Source: an uncultured Pirellula sp.
Lineage (GTDB): Bacteria; Planctomycetota; Planctomycetia; Pirellulales; Pirellulaceae
Direction of reading: 5' to 3'
Assembly: GCA_903892355.1 (NCBI GenBank)
Contig: CAITIE010000139.1
Coordinates: 1 to 61,063 of the forward strand
DNA: 61,063 nt
Numbering within the stretch: the first letter of the stretch is position 1; each line of letters starts with the position of its first letter. Shown piece by piece: positions 8,292-17,165 of this stretch. The translations under genes were made by a program, and so were the position numbers. Below the pieces are notes generated by a model, which saw only the letters and a program-made list of their open reading frames with translations, had not been told where the DNA came from and searched no databases.

Positions 8292-10178
8292 TTGAACGCA
8301 CAATCCAAGTATCTCGAAAAACAAGAAATCCTCGGCACCTTCATCGAGAAGGAGCAGAAACTATCCAAGAAGCTCTCCGTCGCAAGGCCGATCGCGGCCA
8401 TACCGGGATTGTTGCTGATCGGAGCCGCGATTTTCGAATCTCGGATGCCCTGGGGAACTTGGCAAGTAGGCACGCTATTGATGATCGCGTTCCTAGCACT
8501 CGCCACATGGCATGAGTATGTCCGAGACAAACTCGATTGGCTCATCCAACAAAGGCTGTTTTATCGACGCATGACCGCGCGTTGCGAAAGGCGGTGGGCC
8601 GAGTTGCCTCCGTTGACGAGCGAGAAAAACACATCGAGCTATTCCTCCGATCTATCTAAGGACATCGATCTGTTCGGCGAGCGGTCCTTATTCCGATGGG
8701 TTTCCCTTTGCGTTACCGACGCGGGTGCCCAAACGCTCGCGGAATGGATGACACACCGGGCAAGCACCGAAACGATTTTCGATCGACAAAACGCTGTTCG
8801 CGAACTGCAGCAGCAACGCTCCTGGCGCGAAGATTTTTGGGATGCAGCCATCGGTTTTCGCGGTTGCGATACGTCGCCGGAGAAAATTGCAGAGTGGGCC
8901 ACCGAGCCACCTTTGTTTCATAAAAAACCTTGGATTGGATGGTTGACATGGGCAGGCCCCGCCACCGTGTTTTTTGGACTCCTAGCGATGCTAGTCGGCG
9001 CCGCCACCAACCAACAGATTCTGTTCAACACCGGCTTTATTCTCTTCCTCGCAGGCGTCGCATTGAATTTGCTTCTTGTGGTCAGCATCATGGGCCGCGT
9101 CCATGATGTGTTCTTCAAGATTGGAAATGCCAATCGAGAATTGCAGTCATTGGCAACGCTGATTGGTTTGACCGAGAAGTTGGCTCCACAAGCACCGATG
9201 TTGAAGCAGATCCAAGCGGACGTTGCGACAAAGACAGTTCCTGCAACCATCGCTCTGAAGCAATTGCGACGCGTCATGTCCTTCGCAGGAATCCAAAAAA
9301 ACCCCCTCTTTTTTATCCCTTACTGGATCTGCCAACTTCTCTTTCTTTGGGACATCCGAATCGTCGAACGGCTTCAATCATGGCGCATCCGATATGGCGC
9401 TTTGGTACCAGGATGGATTGGAGGATTGGGTAGGCTCGAAGCACTCTCCTGCGCCGCCGCGATAGCAGACGAATACCCAGATTGGGCTTATCCTGCGCTG
9501 AACTCTTCCGAACCCCGCGAGCAGTCGCAAAACCGAACCATCCATGTTCGAGCGATCGCGCACCCCTTGCTCCCAGACGCAGCACGCGTTCCCAACGATC
9601 TCGCCATCGACGAATCCAAGCCGATGCTCTTGGTGACGGGAAGCAATATGGCGGGCAAATCGACACTTCTTCGTTCGTTGGGGATCAATTCCGTGCTGGC
9701 CAGGATGGGATCGCCTGTATGTTGCACTCAGTGGAGCGGACCAAACGTTGAGATCGCGTCGAGCATCCGCGTTCAAGATAGCTTGCAGGACGGCGTTTCG
9801 TTCTTTATGGCGGAACTCAAGCGACTCCGCTCGATCGTCGATTTCGCTGGCGACGTTCAAGACAACATGCAAGTTCCGAGTCTCATCCTTCTCGACGAAA
9901 TCCTTCAAGGGACCAACTCTCGCGAACGGCAGATCGCGGTGGAACATGTTCTCACGCAGTTGGTTCAACTTCGATGCTTGGTCATCACCAGCACCCATGA
10001 TCTAGAGCTTGCCAATAGCCCATCGATCCATGCCACGGCGCAGGTCGTTCACTTCCGAGAGCACTTTGAAACGCAGGATGGAATCGAAGTCATGCGATTC
10101 GATTACAAAATGAGGCCTGGTGTTACACCGACCACCAACGCATTGAAGTTGCTTGAACTCGTAGGTCTCCGTTCTTGA
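8292..10178 (+). CDS. Membrane-anchored MutS-like ATPase
   Basis: A 628-residue protein with the MutS ATPase domain but no mismatch-recognition domains. Two hydrophobic segments near 34-73 and two more near 216-265 suggest membrane anchoring. The core and lever region (about 280-400) leads to Walker A GSNMAGKST (450-458), Walker B LILLDE (531-536), the signature GTNSRER (540-546) and the STHD switch (567-570). Such MutS-related proteins with N-terminal membrane helices occur in several phyla; their function is not established. It begins with TTG preceded by AGGAG. The next gene starts 6 bp after its stop, suggesting cotranscription. Confidence 0.85.
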   Translation: MNAQSKYLEKQEILGTFIEKEQKLSKKLSVARPIAAIPGLLLIGAAIFESRMPWGTWQVGTLLMIAFLALATWHEYVRDKLDWLIQQRLFYRRMTARCERRWAELPPLTSEKNTSSYSSDLSKDIDLFGERSLFRWVSLCVTDAGAQTLAEWMTHRASTETIFDRQNAVRELQQQRSWREDFWDAAIGFRGCDTSPEKIAEWATEPPLFHKKPWIGWLTWAGPATVFFGLLAMLVGAATNQQILFNTGFILFLAGVALNLLLVVSIMGRVHDVFFKIGNANRELQSLATLIGLTEKLAPQAPMLKQIQADVATKTVPATIALKQLRRVMSFAGIQKNPLFFIPYWICQLLFLWDIRIVERLQSWRIRYGALVPGWIGGLGRLEALSCAAAIADEYPDWAYPALNSSEPREQSQNRTIHVRAIAHPLLPDAARVPNDLAIDESKPMLLVTGSNMAGKSTLLRSLGINSVLARMGSPVCCTQWSGPNVEIASSIRVQDSLQDGVSFFMAELKRLRSIVDFAGDVQDNMQVPSLILLDEILQGTNSRERQIAVEHVLTQLVQLRCLVITSTHDLELANSPSIHATAQVVHFREHFETQDGIEVMRFDYKMRPGVTPTTNALKLLELVGLRS

Positions 10179-10184
10179 TCCATC

Positions 10185-11072
10185 ATGCGCATCGTTTCGT
10201 TGTTGCCTGCTGCCACCGATATGCTCACCGCGATGGGATTGCCCCATTTGATGGTGGGTTGCACGCACGAATGCGACGTCGGAGAATCGAGTCATGTTAT
10301 TCCACGCGTGACCCATTCGCGAATCCCACTTGGTGCAAGCAGTGGGGAAATCGATCGCTTGGTCCGTGAAGCAAGCGCGACGAAAGAGCCACTCACTCGG
10401 ATCGATCGTGAATTGGTGCAATCGTTGCGTCCCGATGTCGTTATCTCGCAAGGCTTATGCGAAGTGTGTGCGTTAACGCCCAATCAATTGCAGGAACTCG
10501 CAAGGGACCTCGACCGAGACCGAACGCAGGGTACATCGATACGTTGGATCGAACTTGATCCGAGGACCCTCGAGGATGTCTTTCAATCCATGCACGATTT
10601 GGGAGATGCCATCGGTCGTACGGATGAAGCTCTCTCGTTGATCCAGCGATTGCGAATGAGAATGGCCGCATTGGGAGAACAACACCAAAGCAAACCTGGA
10701 ATCGCAACGATCACGTTGGAGTGGCTGCAACCGTTTTTCAACGTTGGACACTGGACACCTGAATTGCTGCAAACGATCAACCTCGAGGATCGGCTTGGTA
10801 ATCCGGGGGGCCATTCTCACCCATGTTCATGGGACGAGATTGTCCGAACGCAGCCAGAGGTACTGTTGTTCGCTTGTTGCGGCCGCACCCGCGAAGAGAC
10901 ACGCCAAGAAATCGAGGCATTATCGAGCACGATTCCATGGTCTCAATTGCCGGCAATGGCCAACGGACGATTTTTGGTGCTCGATGGAAACACCTCCTTT
11001 AGCCGCCCGGGACCTCGTTTGGTGGAAACTTTGGAAGAAATAAGCGGGTGGTTGGCGCACACATTGCCCTGA
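10185..11072 (+). CDS. BtuF-like cobalamin-binding protein
   Basis: A 295-residue protein of the BtuF/FhuD periplasmic-binding fold: MRIVSLLPAATDMLTAMG at the start, then VGCTHECD and RPDVVISQGLCEVCA, which resemble the cobalamin-binding branch. Unlike true BtuF it has no signal peptide, and no BtuCD genes are nearby, so it may be a cytoplasmic homologue. Conserved C-terminal features include HPCSWDEIVRTQPEVLLFACCG. It follows the MutS-like gene with a 6-bp gap. A 17-bp duplication covers its stop codon. Confidence 0.75.
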   Translation: MRIVSLLPAATDMLTAMGLPHLMVGCTHECDVGESSHVIPRVTHSRIPLGASSGEIDRLVREASATKEPLTRIDRELVQSLRPDVVISQGLCEVCALTPNQLQELARDLDRDRTQGTSIRWIELDPRTLEDVFQSMHDLGDAIGRTDEALSLIQRLRMRMAALGEQHQSKPGIATITLEWLQPFFNVGHWTPELLQTINLEDRLGNPGGHSHPCSWDEIVRTQPEVLLFACCGRTREETRQEIEALSSTIPWSQLPAMANGRFLVLDGNTSFSRPGPRLVETLEEISGWLAHTLP

Positions 11073-11087
11073 GTAACACATTGCCCT
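11059..11087. repeat. Period-17 duplication over a stop codon
   Basis: The 12-mer acacattgccct occurs at 11059-11070 and again at 11076-11087. The first copy encodes the end of the BtuF-like protein and the second lies just past its TGA stop. Confidence 0.8.
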
Positions 11088-11434
11088 AGGTGTGTTAACT
11101 CTTTTTGGGTGCCATTTCGGGCTTCGACCCAAAGACGCACAAAATACATGGCACGTTGTTTCAAACCTGCTCTGCCATGCCGATTTTCAGTAGAAATTTT
11201 GCCACTATCCCGATCGACTCGAGCCAAGCCACGCAGATTACAAAACACAAATGAGCAAACCCGCTTGCAGTGACACCGCGTGTCGACCAAGATCAATGAA
11301 GTTCTATTCTTGAGTGCGCAATGAATGCTCATCGAGCCAGACGTTCGACGCCCTTGAAGATCGCACCAAATCCCTACCACTCGATCTCAATCCCCGCCCA
11401 TCGAAACCTACCACTTGAAACCTAGCGAATCCCT
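11088..11434. other. Intergenic region, no gene seen
   Basis: About 350 bp between two rightward genes. A leftward open frame reaches into it but mostly mirrors the BtuF-like gene and has no signature. I see no clear promoter or terminator. Confidence 0.5.
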
Positions 11435-12739
11435 ATGCGAATCACCCTTCTTTCGTGCACGTTGATGTTGATTGTTTCCCCAGTTGTGCGCGGCGAGTCC
11501 TGGCCGCAATGGCGAGGTCCCAGGAATGATGGCGTATCGTCCGAAAAGAACATTGCAACGAGTTGGTCTCCGACCGAGAACGTTCTCTGGAAATGCGAAT
11601 TGCCAGGACCGGCAGGAGCGACCCCAGCGGTGTGGGAGGAGAAGATATTCTTGACTACGGCGGATGGGGATGATCTTTTCTTAATGGCTGTGAGCGTCAA
11701 GGATGGTCGAGTTCTTTGGGAGAAGAAGGTCGGAACGGGAAATCAAAACGCTCGAGTCAGCGAAGGGAACTCTGCGTCACCCTCCCCGAGCACGGACGGC
11801 AAGCATGTCTGGTGTTTTTTCGGAACCGGAGCACTCGCTTGTTTTACCGTCGATGGTGAGCCGGTCTGGAACATCGATGTCAACGAACGGTTCGGAAAAC
11901 TGGACATTCAGTTTGGAATGACGAGCACGCCCGTCCTCGATGGGGATGGTTTGTTCCTTCAATTGCTCCATGGTCCGATGCGGCGCGACGACAACACCCG
12001 AACCGGCAAAGTGATCCGGCTTGACAAAAACACTGGCAAGACGGTTTGGGCGATTGATCGGGTGACACAAGCCGAGTTTGAGTGCAAGCATTCGTATGCC
12101 TCTCCATTCATCTATCGAGATGGCTCGCGCGAGTTTCTGGTGGTGCACGGCGCGGATTGCGTCACAGGGCATGATCTCCGCGACGGCGCGGAATTGTGGA
12201 GGTTCGGAGAACTCAATGGACCGACAAAGAACAACCCCAAGCAGAATGATCCAACCTTCCGTTTCGTCGCATCACCTTTGGTGGTTCCTGGTACCATTGT
12301 TATTCCAACTGCAAAAGAAGGTCCGATGGTAACCATACGCGTGAACGAGGACTTGCGAGGCGACGTGTCGAACAAGGGATCCATAGTCGCATGGAACCAT
12401 CCTCGAACGCCCGACGTTTCCATTCCACTCGTTGTTGACGGTCTGGTCTACGTGCTTCACAAGGATGGCAAGCTCCAATGTTTGGATTTGAAGACCGGAG
12501 AGGAGATTTACTTCCAGCGAACCTATACCGGACAGCATCGGTCGAGTCCAACGTATGCTGATGGTCACATTTACTTTACATCCAACGATGGGCACTGCAC
12601 GGTGGTCAAGGCGGGACGAGATTTCGAGATTGTCTCGATCAACGAGATGGGTGAGGCGATCACTGCGTCCCCGGTGATCTCCAATGGTGTGCTGTATTTG
12701 CGTTCGTACCAGGCACTCTACGCGATTCGAAAACCGTAA
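11435..12739 (+). CDS. Exported PQQ-like beta-propeller protein
   Basis: A 434-residue secreted protein with PQQ-type (BamB-like) beta-propeller repeats. A signal peptide (residues 1 to about 20, ending SPVVRGES) precedes SWPQWRGPRNDG, the opening seen in many planctomycete PQQ-propeller proteins. Blade motifs repeat through the chain: VKDGRVLWEKKVG, DKNTGKTVWAIDR, DLRDGAELWRFG, DLKTGEEIYFQRT. No dehydrogenase catalytic residues could be identified, so a binding or scaffold role is as likely as an enzyme. No good ribosome binding site is visible before the ATG. Confidence 0.88.
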   Translation: MRITLLSCTLMLIVSPVVRGESWPQWRGPRNDGVSSEKNIATSWSPTENVLWKCELPGPAGATPAVWEEKIFLTTADGDDLFLMAVSVKDGRVLWEKKVGTGNQNARVSEGNSASPSPSTDGKHVWCFFGTGALACFTVDGEPVWNIDVNERFGKLDIQFGMTSTPVLDGDGLFLQLLHGPMRRDDNTRTGKVIRLDKNTGKTVWAIDRVTQAEFECKHSYASPFIYRDGSREFLVVHGADCVTGHDLRDGAELWRFGELNGPTKNNPKQNDPTFRFVASPLVVPGTIVIPTAKEGPMVTIRVNEDLRGDVSNKGSIVAWNHPRTPDVSIPLVVDGLVYVLHKDGKLQCLDLKTGEEIYFQRTYTGQHRSSPTYADGHIYFTSNDGHCTVVKAGRDFEIVSINEMGEAITASPVISNGVLYLRSYQALYAIRKP

Positions 12740-12799
12740 TCGGTATTTGATGCATCCGAAAGAGCGCGGCGGTGCTCCTCAGAGGGAGGTAAATCAAGC

Positions 12800-13453
12800 A
12801 TGCGTGTTCTGATCGTCGAGGATGAACCGGACCTACTAGGGTCCCTCGCGGAATCGCTTAGGGAAGATGGCTATGCTGTCGACACGAGTTTGCGAGGTGA
12901 CGAAGGGATCCACAAAGCGCTCAGTTGGGACTACGACGCAATCGTCCTGGATTGGATGCTGCCGGGGTTGTCTGGTATCGATTTTCTCAAGCGACTACGG
13001 AAAGTAAAAACCACACCGGTATTGTTGCTCACCGCGAGGGACACTGTCGGCGACAAGGTGTTCGGACTGGATGCCGGCGCGGATGATTACTTGATTAAGC
13101 CGTGCAGTTTGCGAGAACTATCGGCTCGAATGCGGGCACTCATTCGTCGAACTACTGGAAATGCGACTAACCTCATCACGATCAGTAGCATTGTGATCGA
13201 TACCGGTAGCAAAACGGTTTCCATAGAAGGCCAGCCAGTCCAACTGACCGCCAGGGAATACGCTTTGGTAGAGTTGCTGGCTCTGCATCGAGGAAAGCTC
13301 GTCAGTCGAACCATGATATACGATCACATTTTTGATGAAGATGACGACAGTCTTTCCAACATTGTGGATGTGCACGTATCGCATATTCGAAAAAAGCTCG
13401 GAAAGGATTTTATCGAAACGCGACGAGGGCAGGGGTATATCATCCATGGTTAA
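12800..13453 (+). CDS. OmpR-family response regulator
   Basis: A 217-residue two-component regulator. The receiver domain (1 to about 115) has the acidic pair at EDE (7-9), phospho-acceptor Asp51 in VLDWMLPG, Thr78 and Lys100 in DDYLIKP. The C-terminal winged-helix DNA-binding domain (about 125-217) includes LTAREYALVELL and the RGQGYI wing. A strong GGGAGG ribosome binding site lies upstream. Its last 8 bases overlap the start of the sensor kinase gene, so the pair is translationally coupled. The signal and target genes are unknown. Confidence 0.95.
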   Translation: MRVLIVEDEPDLLGSLAESLREDGYAVDTSLRGDEGIHKALSWDYDAIVLDWMLPGLSGIDFLKRLRKVKTTPVLLLTARDTVGDKVFGLDAGADDYLIKPCSLRELSARMRALIRRTTGNATNLITISSIVIDTGSKTVSIEGQPVQLTAREYALVELLALHRGKLVSRTMIYDHIFDEDDDSLSNIVDVHVSHIRKKLGKDFIETRRGQGYIIHG

Positions 13454-15068
13454 TCCGACGTCGCTGTTTGGTTGGATGCGTTCCCTGCGTTGGCGTATCC
13501 AAGCTTGGTACGCCGGCATCTTGTTGGTCGCATTGAGTGTGTTCAGCGTTTTACTTTATTGGGAAGCAGCGCGTTCGTTGTGGGATGAAGTTGACACCGA
13601 CATGTTGGCTGGAGCCCGAATTGTGGAGGGAACTATGCGGCGGTTGGCTCCGCCGATTTTAGATAGTTTGGCGCCGGGACCTGGCGTTCGCCGCGACCAG
13701 CAACGCCGCGATCCACCCTTCCCCCCTCCGATGGACCGTCCCCCACCTCGCTCCAACTGGCGGGATGGAAACAATCCTGGAATGATGCCGCCAACCCGCG
13801 AATTGCCTCCGCGCCGCGCGCTCCAGGATCGCTTGTCTCCGCATGAGGCGTTGGACCCAGTCTCCGACTTCAAAGCCGCGATCGACTGGACGGCCATCGA
13901 ACGCCTCCTTCCTGGCCGGCTGAAGAGAGAGCCTAACGAAGTTACCTTGACCGTCTGGTCCCCCGATGGAGAAACGCTATTTAGCAAAGGTGCCAACGCA
14001 CGAAGTCTCGATTGGAGCCAAGTCGACACGGCTAATCTAAAGAACGTATTGGTGCTACGACAAATGCGTGGTTCGATGCGTGACTTGCTCATCCGTGGCC
14101 CATCGAACACCACTATTTGCTTTGGGCTCGACGTGACTCGAGAGCTCAACCGGATGGCGAGATTTTCTGCGTTTCTGGCCGCTGCCGCGTTGGGGACTTT
14201 TGCTTTGGCTTGGCTGGGTGGCGCTTGGTGCTTGAAGCGGACATTGGTCCCGATGGCTGTCATGGAGAAAACAGCATCGAGTATCGGTGCAGAACGATTG
14301 AACGAACGCCTACAAGTGGACTCCATGGATACGGAGCTCGCCGAAGTCGCCACGGCGATCAATGGGATGCTCGATCGATTGCAAGCAGGCTTTGAACGCC
14401 AGCGAGAGTTCACGGCGGATGCCTCGCATGAGCTTAGAACGCCACTGGCAATTCTTCTATCGAGCACAGAACTCGCGTTGAGCAAAGAGCGGCCAGCAGA
14501 AGCGTATCGTGCCGAGCTCGAGAAATGCCACCGTGCCGCACAGCGAATGAACGGACTGGTCGACTCCTTACTGACACTATCGCGACTCGATCCCGAGAAG
14601 CAAAATGCGAGAACGGAGACGGTGAACCTGTCTCAATTATGCGCCGAGCAAGTCGATTATTTTCGCGAACTTGCGGGAAAGCAAAAAATCGCCATGCAAA
14701 GCGATATCAAACCATGCACCGTCCTTGGGGACCGCGGACTGCTCGAACGATTAGTCTCGAATTTGCTGATCAATGCGATCACCTACAACAAGGAGGGTGG
14801 CTGGGTAAAACTCGCCTTGAGTCAAAACGGCGAGGGATGCACCATGACCGTCACAGACAACGGTGACGGGATTCCTGCTCACGATCTTCCGTATATTTTT
14901 CAGAGATTCTATCGCGTAGACAAAGCTCGATCGAGGACGAGTGGTGGTAACGGGCTCGGCCTAGCGATCTGCGAATCGGTCGTCCGATTGCACCAAGGAT
15001 CGATTTCGGTGGAATCGAAAGAGCATGACGGCGCCCAGTTTAGGGTCTGGTTACCAAAGGTCAGCTGA
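13446..15068 (+). CDS. Sensor histidine kinase
   Basis: Partner kinase of the upstream response regulator, 540 residues. It has one membrane helix at about 19-39, an extracytoplasmic sensor region of some 200 residues with a Pro/Arg-rich stretch (PPFPPPMDRPPPR), a second helix at about 241-262, a HAMP-like linker, HisKA with phospho-His328 in ASHELRTPL, and a HATPase domain with N box near 449, DNGDG (471) and GNGLGLAI. The ATG at 13446 is chosen because the longer open frame would run through the regulator gene in another frame. The overlap ATGGTTAA couples the two genes. The proline-rich sensor resembles no known ligand domain. Confidence 0.95.
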   Translation: MVNPTSLFGWMRSLRWRIQAWYAGILLVALSVFSVLLYWEAARSLWDEVDTDMLAGARIVEGTMRRLAPPILDSLAPGPGVRRDQQRRDPPFPPPMDRPPPRSNWRDGNNPGMMPPTRELPPRRALQDRLSPHEALDPVSDFKAAIDWTAIERLLPGRLKREPNEVTLTVWSPDGETLFSKGANARSLDWSQVDTANLKNVLVLRQMRGSMRDLLIRGPSNTTICFGLDVTRELNRMARFSAFLAAAALGTFALAWLGGAWCLKRTLVPMAVMEKTASSIGAERLNERLQVDSMDTELAEVATAINGMLDRLQAGFERQREFTADASHELRTPLAILLSSTELALSKERPAEAYRAELEKCHRAAQRMNGLVDSLLTLSRLDPEKQNARTETVNLSQLCAEQVDYFRELAGKQKIAMQSDIKPCTVLGDRGLLERLVSNLLINAITYNKEGGWVKLALSQNGEGCTMTVTDNGDGIPAHDLPYIFQRFYRVDKARSRTSGGNGLGLAICESVVRLHQGSISVESKEHDGAQFRVWLPKVS

Positions 15069-15163
15069 CACACCGTTGCAATAGCATCGCTTGGGTAAAC
15101 ACTCCCTTTGCCAATGCTCTTTTACGCGATTTTGTTTACAAATCCATGGAGGAATTCAAAAAC

Positions 15164-15197
15164 CGCAACCTGTGAACAACCGACAGGTTGCGTTTTT
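15164..15197 (+). terminator. Rho-independent terminator
   Basis: A perfect 10-bp stem (cgcaacctgt / acaggttgcg), a 9-base loop and a run of five T, about 95 bp after the histidine kinase stop. It separates the two-component operon from the DUF1080 gene. Confidence 0.92.
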
Positions 15198-15272
15198 AGT
15201 AAACTCGTCGAAGAATTCATAGCAACCTATCCAACCCCTTTCCTCAACTTACAATCACCCGCGAGTACTTCC

Positions 15273-16013
15273 ATGCGAATTCTGATCGCAATCATGCTCC
15301 CATTTGTTGGCCTTGTTACGAGCGTCTATTCCGACGAGCCCGCAAAAGCACCGACGAGGACTGGCGACCTGCAACGATTGTTCAACGGAAACGATCTTAC
15401 GGGCTGGGATGGGGATCCGTCGATGTGGTCGGTTCGCGACGGAGTGATTCGCGGTGAAACAACCGCGAGCAACCCTGCGAAGGGGAACACGTTTTTGATT
15501 TGGAAAGGAGGCGATTTAAAAAATTTCGAGCTCTTTGTAAAGTTCCGTTCCACGGCAGCGAACAACTCGGGAATCCAGTATCGCTCGAAGCACATCACCG
15601 ATGGTAGTGTGAAAAATAAATGGGTTGTGCGCGGGTATCAGCACGAGATCCGCAATGAACTCGAATTTCCAAACGTCTCCGGATTTATCTATGACGAGGG
15701 AGGAAAGCGAGGCAGGCTCTGCTTGGTGGGCGAGAAGGCAACTTGGGAAGCCGATGGAAAGAAGGTTACCGACCAATTGATCGATGGCGCTGAGTACAAG
15801 AAACTGTTCCGCTTGGATGACTGGAATGAAACCGTAATCGTTGCGAAAGGAAACCGCATCCAACATTTCTTAAACGGGAGACTGGTTTTGGATTTTTTGG
15901 ACAACGAGCCAAAACTGGCCCTGCCTCAAGGGATCATTGCGTTGCAATTGCATGCCGGCAATCCGATGTGGGCTGAGTTCAAGGACCTCGAGTTAAAGAA
16001 AATCCCCGATTAG
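15273..16013 (+). CDS. DUF1080 / 3-keto-disaccharide hydrolase domain protein
   Basis: A secreted protein of 246 residues. The signal peptide MRILIAIMLPFVGLVTSVYS is followed by a concanavalin-like DUF1080 domain: LFNGNDLTGWDG, WSVRDGVIRGE, FELFVKFRSTAANNSGIQYRS, then FLNGRLVLDF and the ending IALQLHAGNPMWAEFKDLEL, all typical of the family. Some members hydrolyse 3-keto-glycosides; many planctomycetes carry dozens of paralogues. The start was moved to 15273 because upstream in-frame codons lie across the preceding terminator. A 16-bp repeat array follows 11 bp after the stop. Confidence 0.92.
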   Translation: MRILIAIMLPFVGLVTSVYSDEPAKAPTRTGDLQRLFNGNDLTGWDGDPSMWSVRDGVIRGETTASNPAKGNTFLIWKGGDLKNFELFVKFRSTAANNSGIQYRSKHITDGSVKNKWVVRGYQHEIRNELEFPNVSGFIYDEGGKRGRLCLVGEKATWEADGKKVTDQLIDGAEYKKLFRLDDWNETVIVAKGNRIQHFLNGRLVLDFLDNEPKLALPQGIIALQLHAGNPMWAEFKDLELKKIPD

Positions 16014-16024
16014 CGATGCCTGCG

Positions 16025-16118
16025 ATAGCCCGACAGTTTTATAGCCCGACAGTTTTATAGCCCGACAGTTTTATAGCCCGACAGTTTTATAGCCCGACAG
16101 TGTTATAGACCGACAGTA
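16025..16118. repeat. 16-bp tandem array, five to six copies
   Basis: Unit atagcccgacagtttt at 16025-16040, 16041-16056, 16057-16072 and 16073-16088, then a copy with one change at 16089-16104 and a degenerate sixth. There are no spacers, so it is not CRISPR. It lies between convergent gene ends. Confidence 0.95.
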
Positions 16119-16141
16119 GGACAAGCGATGGATTCCAGGGT

Positions 16142-16606
16142 CTAAGACGTTGGCTCGACGATCGACAAGGCACGGTTTTCGACGCTGGTCAAGCACCAGA
16201 TCCCGAAGGTGACCAGAAATACACTGGTAGCGATAGGCAGTGCAAATCGATGAAATGCGTGAACGGCGGCGAGGGGGAACGGGATCCGTGTTAGCGGAGC
16301 GAAAACACCTTCGGTCAGGGACGTTGGAGAAAGCCCCAGTCCGGCGGTTCGCGTTGGATGTCGATCGGTGATCGTCGCGGCAGCAAGGGACTGAGATGCG
16401 CTCTCCGATTTCCTTTTGTTTGCCTCGGCTTCCCGCTGCTCAATCACCGACGGATGAATCGGTACCGCTTGCGCGAAATCGCTTGCACGTTGGAACCCTT
16501 TTTGGCAATGGCTGCTCCGTGCTAGGAGTAAACCGGCAATCAGCATCATCCCACCAAGCAACAGAATGGTACGTGAGTTTGAGGGTTGGATAAGCTGATC
16601 AGCCAT
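16142..16606 (-). CDS. Hypothetical two-helix membrane protein
   Basis: Not recognised. If started at ATG 16606 the product has 154 residues, with a hydrophobic helix near 13-30 (TILLLGGMMLIAGLLLA), a polar middle rich in Ser, Ala and Lys, and a second hydrophobic segment near 115-140 (FALPIATSVFLVTFGIWCL). The open frame could start as far up as 16702, but those residues look random. No good ribosome binding site is seen at either place. Its end faces the 16-bp repeat array. Support is open-frame length and two membrane segments only. Confidence 0.45.
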   Translation of the reverse strand: MADQLIQPSNSRTILLLGGMMLIAGLLLARSSHCQKGFQRASDFAQAVPIHPSVIEQREAEANKRKSESASQSLAAATITDRHPTRTAGLGLSPTSLTEGVFAPLTRIPFPLAAVHAFHRFALPIATSVFLVTFGIWCLTSVENRALSIVEPTS

Positions 16607-17165
16607 GCGAGGCACTCGTGGGTTAAGCAGTACAGAGGTTGCGGTGAGCACATCCCCCCTAGTTGCACGCCTCATGCCAGAAGTCATGTTGCCTCGAAAC
16701 AACGCTTGCCGGACGCCTGGCTAGTTGACGTAACCCCTTTCCAACCGTATCGTTGCAAGCAGACCGAAGGTCGTGTGGATCGGATTTAGAGCCGCGGCGC
16801 TGTTTCCAGATCGCAACCTCAAGGGCCCACGCATTGTTGACGAAACGCGACATGCGTTGAGAAGCTGCATCATGAATCCCCCTTGAGGCGATCCCAAACG
16901 AGTTGCAATCGACATGAATCGAGCGAGCTCAGCCAGTTCATCTAGGTGGTTTTACTTATCCCTTTTTAAGGTGCACAGCGTTATGATTTCAATGCGCTGA
17001 GAACCTAATGCTGGTGTAAGGAAACCTGGGTTTGATACGATGAGGCGGGCGTTGCTCAACGTATCAACCTGACCTTCCTTCGAGTCGCAACGGATCAGCA
17101 ATCTTCCGAATAGCGTGAATATAAAATTTCCTAGTCTCCGTTTTTGCATGAGTTGGGTAGAAGAC
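16607..17165. other. Intergenic region, no gene seen
   Basis: About 560 bp between the leftward membrane protein and the rightward NTF2-like gene. Only short open frames without family signals or good ribosome binding sites occur. It is a divergent region and should hold promoters; none is convincing. Confidence 0.5.

Noticed and set aside
10185-11072. Complete vitamin B12 uptake system
   Set aside because: Only the binding-protein-like gene is present; it has no signal peptide and no permease or ATPase beside it.
10943-11380. Leftward 145-codon frame
   Set aside because: Overlaps the BtuF-like gene and shows no domain or ribosome binding site.
16025-16118. CRISPR array
   Set aside because: The units are contiguous 16-bp repeats with no spacers and no cas genes nearby; same for 28926-28989.
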